DNA of 64,000 nucleotides. It comes from Mycolicibacterium sp. TUM20985. GTDB lineage: Bacteria > Actinomycetota > Actinomycetes > Mycobacteriales > Mycobacteriaceae. Shown piece after piece: positions 57,482-64,000 of the stretch. The translations under genes and the position numbers were made by a program. Location: positions 5,146,001-5,210,000 of the forward strand of contig NZ_AP027291.1 of NCBI RefSeq assembly GCF_030295745.1, read 5' to 3'. The notes beneath the pieces are model-generated. The model had not been told where the DNA came from. It saw only the letters and a program-made list of their open reading frames with translations, and did not search any database. The stretch's first letter is position 1. Each line of letters begins with the position of its first letter.

Positions 57482-59982
57482 TCCGGTAACCGCGCCGCCA
57501 GGTACGGCGCCGTTCGGCTACCGGTAGCCCGCGCCACGTCGGACGGCACACCCGCCGCCACCACGCGGCCGCCTGCGTCACCGGCACCTGGCCCGAGGTC
57601 GATCACCCAGTCCACGCCCGCCACCACGCGCATGTCGTGCTCGGCCACGACGACGGTGTTGCCCGCGTCGACCAGGCGGTGCAGCTGGCGGTCCAGCAGG
57701 TCGACGTCCGCGGGGTGCAGACCGGTCGTCGGCTCGTCGAGGATGTAGAGCGTGTGACCACGCCGGGGCCGCTGCAGTTCCGACGCCAGCTTGATGCGCT
57801 GCGCCTCTCCACCCGAGAGCTCGGTCGCGGGCTGCCCGAGCCGAAGGTAGCCCAGCCCGACCTCCTTCAGCGTGGTCAGGCTGCGTGCCGCGGCCGCGAC
57901 GTCGCCGAAGAACTCCGACGCCTGATCGACCGTCATGGCCAGCACCTCGGCGATGGTGCGGTCGCGGTAACGCACCTCGAGGGTGGCGTCGTTGTAGCGG
58001 GCGCCGTGACACGTCGGGCAGGTGCCGTAGGTGCCCGGCAGGAACAGCAGTTCGACGGCGACGAAGCCCTCGCCCTGACACGTGGGACAGCGCCCCTCGG
58101 CGACGTTGAACGAGAACCGGCCCGCGGTCCAGCCCCGCTCCCGCGCGAGAGGCGTCGCCGCGAACACCTTCCGGACCGCGTCGAACAGACCCGTGTAGGT
58201 CGCCAGCGTAGAGCGCGGAGTGCGACCGATCGGCTTCTGGTCCACGGCCACCAGACGGTCGATGCACTCGACCCCGTCGGCCGTCACGCCGATGCTCGCG
58301 TCGTGGTCGAGGTCGGCGACCTCGGCGTCGGCATCCTCGGCGTCGGGCTCGAGTTCGGCGACCTCACCGCCGAGGTGACGCCGGACCACGTCGCCGAGCA
58401 CCTTGTAGACCAACGTCGACTTTCCGGACCCGGACACACCGGTGATCGCGGTGTAGACACCCAGCGGGAGGTCGACGTCGAGGGCGCGCAGGTTGTGAAA
58501 GGTGATGCTGCGCAACGTCATCCAGCCCAAGGGCGGGCGCGGGTCCCTGGCCGAGGGCGCCACGTCGTCGAAGAGGTAGGACCTGGTGACCGACGCCGGC
58601 ACGTCGGCCAGCCCCGCGACCGGACCGCTGTAGAGCACCTCACCGCCGAGTTCGCCCGCGCCGGGGCCGACGTCGACGATCCAGTCCGCCCGTCGCACCA
58701 CGTCCATGTCGTGCTCGACGACGAACAGCGAGTTGCCCGCCCGCCGCAGCCGGTCGAGCACGTCGAGCAGTGGCTCCGCATCGGCCGGGTGCAGGCCCGC
58801 CGAGGGCTCGTCGAGGACGTAGAGGACGCCGAACAGGCCCGCTCTCAACTGGGTGGCCAACCGCAGGCGCTGCAGCTCGCCGGGTGACACCGTCGGGGTG
58901 CGGCGGTTCAGGGCCAGGTAGCCGAGGCCGAGGTCGATCAGCACGCCGATGCGGGCGACCAGGTCCGCGGCGATCATCGTGGCCACCTCGGTCAGCTCGC
59001 CCGACTCGGTGGACTCGTAGGCCACCTCGAACTCGGTGCGGGTCGCGGCGGGCCGGAGCACGTCGGCCAGTTCGGCCAGCGGCAGGGCCACCAACTCGGC
59101 GATGTTTGCACCCGCGAACGTGACGGCCAGGGCCTCCGGTCGCAGCCCGGAGCCGTCGCACACCGGGCAGTCGACACTGTCGACGAACTTCAGCACGCGA
59201 CGCCGCATCATCGCGCTCTGCGAGTTGGCCAGGGTGTGGCGGACGTGACGCTCGGCGCTGGAGTACGTGCCGTTGTAGTAATAATCGGCGGTGACGGGGT
59301 GCTGGCTGGGATCGATCTCCACGGTCGGCTGCTCGTCGGTGAACAGGATCCAGTCCCGCGCCCGCTTGGTGAGCTTGCGCCACGGTTTGTCGATGTCGTA
59401 GCCGAGGGTGATGAGGATGTCGCGCAGATTCTGGCCCTGCCACGCGCCGGGCCACGCGGCGACCGCGCCCTCGCGGATCGTCAGCGACGGGTCGGGCACC
59501 AACGTGTCCTCGGTGACCCGGTGGATCCTGCCCAGGCCGTGGCACTCCGGGCAGGCGCCCACCGCGGTGTTCGGCGAGAAGGCGTCCGAATCGAGCCGCT
59601 CGGTGAAGCCCTTGGGAAACGTCCCCGCGCGGGAGAACAGCATCCGTAGGAGGTTGGACAGCGTGGTGACCGTGCCGACCGACGACCGCGACGACGCCGC
59701 GCCGCGCCGCTGCTGCAAGGCGACCGCGGGGGGCAGGCCGGTGATGTCGTCCACCTTCGGCGCGCCGGCGGGCAACAGCAACCGACGGGCGTAGGGCGCC
59801 ACGGACTCGAAGTAGCGCAGCTGCGCCTCCGCATAGATGGTCCCGAACGCCAGCGACGACTTCCCCGAACCCGAGATCCCGGTGAACGCGACCAGCGCGT
59901 CGCGTGGGGCGGCGACGTCGACGGCCCGTAGATTGTGCACGCGCGAGCCGAGCACGCGGACGAACGCATCGTGCTGAGACAT
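57466..59982 (-). CDS. UvrA paralogue (UvrA2-like) lacking the UvrB-binding insert
   Basis: An 838-residue ABC ATPase of the UvrA family, shorter than UvrA (about 950). ABC half one has Walker A GISGSGKSS (35-43), zinc pairs Cys144/147 and Cys272/275, signature VSPGELQR (365-372) and Walker B LYVLDEP. Half two has GVSGSGKST (515-523), zinc pairs Cys632/635 and Cys655/658, LSGGEAQR (722-729) and LYILDEP. The segment between LFSRAG (115-120) and GACPEC (142-147) is only about 20 residues, so the UvrB-interaction domain and its CPxCG start are missing. Such proteins are linked to drug tolerance or DNA-damage sensing apart from UvrB. The ATG at 59982 lies 22 codons into a longer frame. Confidence 0.92.
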   Translation of the reverse strand: MSQHDAFVRVLGSRVHNLRAVDVAAPRDALVAFTGISGSGKSSLAFGTIYAEAQLRYFESVAPYARRLLLPAGAPKVDDITGLPPAVALQQRRGAASSRSSVGTVTTLSNLLRMLFSRAGTFPKGFTERLDSDAFSPNTAVGACPECHGLGRIHRVTEDTLVPDPSLTIREGAVAAWPGAWQGQNLRDILITLGYDIDKPWRKLTKRARDWILFTDEQPTVEIDPSQHPVTADYYYNGTYSSAERHVRHTLANSQSAMMRRRVLKFVDSVDCPVCDGSGLRPEALAVTFAGANIAELVALPLAELADVLRPAATRTEFEVAYESTESGELTEVATMIAADLVARIGVLIDLGLGYLALNRRTPTVSPGELQRLRLATQLRAGLFGVLYVLDEPSAGLHPADAEPLLDVLDRLRRAGNSLFVVEHDMDVVRRADWIVDVGPGAGELGGEVLYSGPVAGLADVPASVTRSYLFDDVAPSARDPRPPLGWMTLRSITFHNLRALDVDLPLGVYTAITGVSGSGKSTLVYKVLGDVVRRHLGGEVAELEPDAEDADAEVADLDHDASIGVTADGVECIDRLVAVDQKPIGRTPRSTLATYTGLFDAVRKVFAATPLARERGWTAGRFSFNVAEGRCPTCQGEGFVAVELLFLPGTYGTCPTCHGARYNDATLEVRYRDRTIAEVLAMTVDQASEFFGDVAAAARSLTTLKEVGLGYLRLGQPATELSGGEAQRIKLASELQRPRRGHTLYILDEPTTGLHPADVDLLDRQLHRLVDAGNTVVVAEHDMRVVAGVDWVIDLGPGAGDAGGRVVAAGVPSDVARATGSRTAPYLAARLPDYSTK

Positions 59983-60055
59983 CCCGTCATTGTGCTCTCC
60001 GGTTACCCGACTGCCTGCCACCGAGCGACACGCCCAACGGGAGGACACGCGCGTG

Positions 60056-60080
60056 ACATGGTCGGCGCCGGCGCGCCTCC
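60056..60080 (+). repeat. Solo copy of the 29-bp array unit
   Basis: These 25 bases are identical to bases 4-28 of the array unit found at 49846-50251, 10 kb away. The copy begins ACATGGTCGGCGCCGGC and sits in the gap between the divergent UvrA-like and helicase genes, upstream of the helicase -10 box (TAGACT, 60112-60117). Exact identity over 25 bases shows a dispersed repeat family. Confidence 0.85.
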
Positions 60081-60144
60081 GGCGAAAGTGCGAACGCGTA
60101 ACCCCTTGCCCTAGACTGCCCTTCGATCAGTGAGGAGTCTTCGG

Positions 60145-61839
60145 GTGCAGGGTATTGCAGCGCCCAGCACCCAGGCGTTGCGGGGCTGGCAACGTCGGGC
60201 CATGGTGAAGTATCTCGCCGCCCGGCCGCGCGATTTTCTCGCCGTGGCGACCCCGGGCTCGGGCAAGACGACCTTTGCGCTGCGCATCGTCGGAGAGCTC
60301 TTGGCCGACGGCACCATCGAACGCGTGACGATCGTGGTCCCCACCGAGCACCTCAAGATTCAGTGGGCGAAGGCGGCCGCCGCGTTGGGCATCTCGCTGG
60401 ATCCCAAGTTCAGCAACTCCAACGCCCAGAACTCCGACGAGTACCACGGTGTCGTCGTCACCTATGCGCAGGTGGCCAGTCACCCGGGGCGCCACCGGGT
60501 CCGCACCGAGAACCGCAAGACGCTGGTCGTATTCGACGAGATCCACCACGGCGGTGACGCCAAGACGTGGGGTGACGCCATCCGCGAGGCGTTCGGTGAC
60601 GCGACCCGACGGCTGGCGCTGACCGGTACGCCGTTCCGCAGCGATGACAGTGCCATCCCGTTCGTCAACTACGAGCGCGGGCCCGACGGCCTGCAGCGTT
60701 CGACCGCCGACCACACCTACGGCTACGCCGAGGCCCTCGCCGACGGAGTGGTGCGACCCGTCGTCTTCCTGGCGTACTCGGGTGAGTCGCGCTGGCGCGA
60801 CAGCGCGGGCGAGGAACACGCCGCCCGCCTCGGTGAACCGCTCAACGCCGAGCAGACCGCGCGCGCCTGGCGCACCGCGCTGAACCCGGCAGGCGAGTGG
60901 ATGCCCGCCGTGATCGCCGCGGCCGACAAGCGGCTGCAGCAGAAGCGTCAGCACGTTCCCGATGCCGGCGGCATGATCATCGCGTCCGACCAGACCGCGG
61001 CCAGGGCGTACGCCAAACTGCTGACCACCATCACCGGCGAGGCGCCGACGGTGGTGCTGTCCGACGATCCGGGGTCCTCGGACCGCATCACCGCGTTCTC
61101 GCAGGGCACCAGCCGCTGGCTGGTCGCGGTGCGCATGGTGTCCGAGGGTGTCGACGTGCCGCGACTGGCGGTCGGCGTCTATGCCACCAGCGCGTCGACC
61201 CCGCTGTTCTTCGCCCAGGCGATCGGCCGCTACGTGCGCTCGCGCCGTCCCGGCGAGACGGCGAGCATCTTCCTGCCGTCGGTGCCCAACCTGTTGCAGC
61301 TGGCCAGTGAGATGGAGGCGCAGCGCAATCACGTGCTGGGCAAGCCGCATCGCGAATCGCAGGGCGATGAGTGGGACGAAGAATATGAAGAGAAGACGAA
61401 GTCCGAGCCCAATGACATGGACAACGGCTTCGAGATGCTCGGGGCCGACGCCGAATTGGATCAGGTGATCTTCGACGGCTCGTCGTTCGGCACGGCCACG
61501 CCCTCGGGCAGTGACGAGGAGGCCGACTACCTCGGCATTCCGGGACTCCTCGATTCGACCCAGATGCGAGACCTGTTGCGCCGCAGGCAGGAAGAACAAC
61601 TGGACAAGCGGACGGCCGCCGGCGGCACGGTACCGGTCCGCAGCATGACGCATGGTCAGCTGCGCGATCTGCGCAAGGAATTGAACGCGCTGGTGACGCT
61701 CGCCCACCATCGCACCGGCAAGCCGCACGGCTGGATCCACAATGAGCTGCGCCGCATCTGCGGCGGACCGGTGGTCGCGGCGGCGAACTCCGACCAACTC
61801 GCCGCACGCATCGAGGCGGTCCGTGCACTTCGCGGCTAA
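60145..61839 (+). CDS. SF2 DEAD/DEAH-box helicase
   Basis: A 564-residue superfamily 2 helicase. Motif I is VATPGSGKTT (34-43), motif Ia IVVPTEHLKIQWAK, motif II DEIHH (131-135), motif III LTGTPFR, and the C-terminal RecA domain has VRMVSEGVDVPRLAVGVYAT and FFAQAIGRYVRSRRPG (motif VI). A highly acidic linker (DEWDEEYEEKTKSEPND) follows. It resembles RAD25/XPB-like and type I restriction helicases but has no nuclease domain, and could act in DNA repair or on RNA. The GTG at 60145 has GAGGAG eight bases upstream; GTG at 60130 is a less likely start. It lies next to a UvrA paralogue. Confidence 0.9.
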   Translation: MQGIAAPSTQALRGWQRRAMVKYLAARPRDFLAVATPGSGKTTFALRIVGELLADGTIERVTIVVPTEHLKIQWAKAAAALGISLDPKFSNSNAQNSDEYHGVVVTYAQVASHPGRHRVRTENRKTLVVFDEIHHGGDAKTWGDAIREAFGDATRRLALTGTPFRSDDSAIPFVNYERGPDGLQRSTADHTYGYAEALADGVVRPVVFLAYSGESRWRDSAGEEHAARLGEPLNAEQTARAWRTALNPAGEWMPAVIAAADKRLQQKRQHVPDAGGMIIASDQTAARAYAKLLTTITGEAPTVVLSDDPGSSDRITAFSQGTSRWLVAVRMVSEGVDVPRLAVGVYATSASTPLFFAQAIGRYVRSRRPGETASIFLPSVPNLLQLASEMEAQRNHVLGKPHRESQGDEWDEEYEEKTKSEPNDMDNGFEMLGADAELDQVIFDGSSFGTATPSGSDEEADYLGIPGLLDSTQMRDLLRRRQEEQLDKRTAAGGTVPVRSMTHGQLRDLRKELNALVTLAHHRTGKPHGWIHNELRRICGGPVVAAANSDQLAARIEAVRALRG

Positions 61840-61848
61840 CGTCGACCG

Positions 61849-62577
61849 ATGCCCACCGACGCGCCGACCATTCTGGCCACCAGTGGCGGCCTCCGCCATG
61901 GCGTGCGGACGCGGTGGGAGTTCAGCCCGCTCACCGAATTCGCCGTCGACCTGGCCGGGGTAACCGGTCGGGCGCCACGGATCTGCTTCCTCGCCACCGC
62001 CCAGGGGGACAATCCCGCGGTGCTGCACGACCTCTACGAGGCCGCCCGGCTGAAGGGATACGCGGCAAGCCATCTCTCGCTAGTGCCGATGCCGAACGTC
62101 GACGACGTCGAGGCCCACCTCCTCGACCACGATGTCATCTGGGTGTGTGGCGGCAGCGTCGCGGCGCTGCTGACGCTCTGGCGTCTCCACGGCGTCGACG
62201 ACGCGATGCGCGCCGCATGGGCCGCGGGTGTCGTCCTGACCGGCGTCTCGGCCGGGTCCATCTGCTGGCACACCGGCGGGACGACCGACTCCTTCGGTCC
62301 CGACCTGCGGCCCGTCACCGATGGGCTGGCGCTCGTCCCATTCGCGAACGGCGTGCACTACGACTCCGAACCCCAACGTCGGCCGGTCTTCCGGAAACTG
62401 ATCGCCGACCGGGCGCTGGACTCCGGGTATGCGACCGACGACGGGGCGGGCGTGCTCTATCGCGGCACCGCGTTCGTCGAGGCCGTCGCGGAGGCGGACG
62501 CGGCGGGCGCCCACCTCGTGACCGCCGACGGCCAGGGTGACGTCACCGAGACCCGCCTCGACACCCGGCGGCTGTGA
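61849..62577 (+). CDS. Peptidase S51 family protein (dipeptidase E-like)
   Basis: A 242-residue S51 protein related to aspartyl dipeptidase PepE. The nucleophile elbow is VVLTGVSAGSICWHTGGTT with the catalytic Ser, followed by the DSFGPDLRPVTDGLALVP region and FANGVHYDSEPQRR, which supplies the His. It should cleave Asp-X dipeptides or related substrates such as cyanophycin fragments. A TAACGT box containing the helicase stop codon lies six bases before the ATG, so translation can be leaderless. Nine bases separate it from the helicase stop; it converges on the HAD gene with seven bases between. Confidence 0.9.
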   Translation: MPTDAPTILATSGGLRHGVRTRWEFSPLTEFAVDLAGVTGRAPRICFLATAQGDNPAVLHDLYEAARLKGYAASHLSLVPMPNVDDVEAHLLDHDVIWVCGGSVAALLTLWRLHGVDDAMRAAWAAGVVLTGVSAGSICWHTGGTTDSFGPDLRPVTDGLALVPFANGVHYDSEPQRRPVFRKLIADRALDSGYATDDGAGVLYRGTAFVEAVAEADAAGAHLVTADGQGDVTETRLDTRRL

Positions 62578-62584
62578 CGCCCGG

Positions 62585-63397
62585 CTACAGCCCGAGCAGG
62601 TCGGGGAGGTCGGCCACCGAGTCGATGACGTGCGCGGGCTGCATGGCGAATTCGTCTGCCGCCCAACGGTCCAACGTGTCCTGACGAAACTTGCCGGTAC
62701 GCACCAGCACACCGGTCATGCCGACCACCTGGCCGGCCAGCACGTCGTTGTTGAGGTCGTCCCCCACGACGAACATCTCCTCGGGGTCGACGCCCAGCCT
62801 GCCCGCTGCGGCGACGAATCCCTCCGGTGCGGGCTTGCCGACGGCGGTGGCCTTGCGGCCGGAGGTCTGCTCCATCCCGATGAGGTACATGCCGGTGTCG
62901 ATGCGCAGCCCCTCCGTGGTGTTCCAGGCCGTGCTGCGGTGCATCGCCACCACCGGAACGCCCTGGGCCATCCAGTCGTACACCCGGCTCAACGTGATGT
63001 GGTCGTATTCCGAGCCGGCCCCACCGAGCAGAATCACGTCGGGCATGTCGGGTGTGACGCCGACCACGTCCTGCGCGTAGACGATGTCGATGCCGGGCAT
63101 GTCCTCGGCGATCTGCCCACTGTTGACCAGAAAGCATCTTGCGTCCGGATAGCGGCTCCGGACGTAGTCGGCCGTGAGCACGGCGGCGGTGATCACTTCG
63201 TCGGAGGTGACGTCCATACCGGCCTCGGTCAGCAGACCGGCGATCTGCGCCCGCGTCTTGGTCGTGGTGTTGGTGAGATAGGTCCTGGCAACCTGGTTGG
63301 CCGCCAGGACGCGCAACGTCTCGGCCGCGCCGGCGATCGGCTCCCACGACGTCACCAGGACACCATCGATGTCGAACAGCACTCCACCGATAGCCAT
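62585..63397 (-). CDS. HAD-superfamily (IIA) phosphatase, HDHD2/LHPP-like
   Basis: A 270-residue HAD hydrolase of subfamily IIA. Motif 1 is VLFDIDGVLVTSWEP with nucleophile Asp, motif 2 LTNTTTK, motif 3 Lys in AVGKPAPEGF, and motif 4 VVGDDLNNDVLAGQ. The IIA cap domain lies between motifs 2 and 3. Relatives dephosphorylate small phosphates, including phosphohistidine or phospholysine in LHPP, and glycolytic by-products in others. A TAACCT box ends seven bases before the ATG, indicating leaderless transcription. It is followed by peptidase S51 in convergent orientation. Confidence 0.92.
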   Translation of the reverse strand: MAIGGVLFDIDGVLVTSWEPIAGAAETLRVLAANQVARTYLTNTTTKTRAQIAGLLTEAGMDVTSDEVITAAVLTADYVRSRYPDARCFLVNSGQIAEDMPGIDIVYAQDVVGVTPDMPDVILLGGAGSEYDHITLSRVYDWMAQGVPVVAMHRSTAWNTTEGLRIDTGMYLIGMEQTSGRKATAVGKPAPEGFVAAAGRLGVDPEEMFVVGDDLNNDVLAGQVVGMTGVLVRTGKFRQDTLDRWAADEFAMQPAHVIDSVADLPDLLGL

Positions 63398-63407
63398 GGT
63401 GCCGAGG

Positions 63408-64000
63408 TTAAACGGCCGGGGTCACGGCGCAACTTGGGCCCTGTACGTCGTGGGCCCAGGCGTTCTCCATCACCCACGGCGTCACGCTCGCGGCCACCGA
63501 CCATGCGACCTCGGCGGGCAGGTCGAGCACCCGGTAGCCCTTGACCCCGGCCGCGGTCGCCGCGACGAGGGTCGCCACCCCGGCGCGGCGCTGCAGCAGG
63601 GTCTGGCGCACGGTCCAGCCGATGATGCCCGCCGCGGCGATGCAGTCGCGACGCCGGTCGACGCTCCCCGACCGCGCGACCAGCCAACCGTCGTCGACGC
63701 GATGTCCCAGCGCCCGCGACCGGTCGGCGGCGAGGAATGCCGCCGCCATCGTGACCAGACCGCATGCCGGCCACGCCCAGAGCGGTACCGGAACGACGAA
63801 CGCCATCCCCGCCAAGGCAATGCCGAGCAGTGCGGGAAACGTCAGCGCCCGGCTCCAGCGCCTGCGGGTGGCGACGGCTCCGTGGCGGGTCAGCTCGCCG
63901 GTGACCACGTCGGGTCGGCCGGTCAGCTCGGTGAGCACGCCGTGCACGGTGGCCACCGGGCAGGGCGGCAGCAGCAGCGACGCCTCGCCGGACCCATCGA
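63408..64000 (-). CDS. PH-domain (YdbT/DUF304-like) membrane protein, 5' end outside window
   Basis: The frame is open to the right edge, so the start is missing. The visible part contains two adjacent hydrophobic segments (ALTFPALLGIALAGMAFVVP and AWPACGLVTMAAAFLAADRS) and then a bacterial PH domain of the YdbT/DUF304 kind: GWLVARSGSVDRRRDCIAAA, VRQTLLQRRAGVATLVAATA and YRVLDLPAEVAWSVAASVTP. Full-length relatives have three such modules and probably bind lipids or act in membrane quality control. The function is unknown. It ends 10 bases before the HAD gene on the same strand; a TAACCT promoter for the HAD gene lies at the junction. Confidence 0.8.
   Translation of the reverse strand, partial: DGSGEASLLLPPCPVATVHGVLTELTGRPDVVTGELTRHGAVATRRRWSRALTFPALLGIALAGMAFVVPVPLWAWPACGLVTMAAAFLAADRSRALGHRVDDGWLVARSGSVDRRRDCIAAAGIIGWTVRQTLLQRRAGVATLVAATAAGVKGYRVLDLPAEVAWSVAASVTPWVMENAWAHDVQGPSCAVTPAV

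Noticed and set aside
60127..62073. 648-codon minus-strand frame opposite the helicase
   Set aside because: Antisense of a gene with clear helicase motifs; the translation is Arg/Gly-rich low-information sequence typical of high-GC shadow frames.

Overview
The window is high-GC actinobacterial DNA, almost certainly from a fast-growing mycobacterium (Mycolicibacterium type). The evidence is mshA (mycothiol synthesis), hbhA, ramB next to icl, lpdC, senX3-regX3 and groEL2 with CIRCE sites. Much of the gene order is that of the M. tuberculosis Rv0456c-Rv0491 block, read in the opposite direction. Many genes start at or within a few bases of an expected transcription start (TANNNT box 6-8 nt before ATG/GTG), as is common for leaderless mycobacterial mRNAs.

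Layout. (1) 1-9.1 kb: an accessory polysaccharide locus with a GH2 beta-mannosidase end, an AcpS-type enzyme, GT2 and GT4 glycosyltransferases, a Wzy-like polymerase, a parallel beta-helix lipoprotein, a Wzx-like flippase and a Wzz/Wzc-like protein with a dead P-loop. It abuts senX3-regX3. (2) 9.3-37.3 kb: conserved chromosome. senX3-regX3, gpm1, a YbjN protein, mshA, a ROK regulator, a leaderless SDR, an L,D-transpeptidase, murB, nitrilase, deoC and hbhA with its HTH neighbour, then DUF445/TetR, PPK2, fadB2, icl, an acyl-ACP thioesterase, ramB, an AhpD-like protein, lpdC, prolyl oligopeptidase and echA2. (3) 38.3-53.3 kb: accessory DNA. It holds a two-gene unit (alpha/beta hydrolase plus a 968-residue fusion of a fatty-acid alpha-dioxygenase to a catalase-like haem domain) headed by a possible leaderless 31-codon ORF and followed by a LAL regulator. 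After it come a second PPK2, an aldehyde dehydrogenase, PAP2, DinB, a 14-copy 29-bp tandem repeat growing out of the 3' end of a VOC gene, an amidohydrolase, and an AbiEi/DUF559 nuclease-like gene flanked by repeated motifs. (4) 53.5-64 kb: groEL2 with two CIRCE elements, TetR/SDR, cupin, a UvrA paralogue lacking the UvrB-binding insert, an SF2 helicase, peptidase S51, a HAD phosphatase and a PH-domain membrane protein cut by the window end.

How the parts may work together. RamB sits close to icl, whose upstream region carries two TTGCAAAG sites of the RamB type. SenX3-RegX3 has PHO-box-like direct repeats upstream and may influence the adjoining surface-polysaccharide genes. The hydrolase plus dioxygenase/catalase fusion looks like an undescribed lipid-peroxide (oxylipin-like) route: release of a fatty acid, 2-hydroperoxidation, then hydroperoxide conversion in one polypeptide. 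All functions are read from sequence motifs and memory of families; no database search was run.
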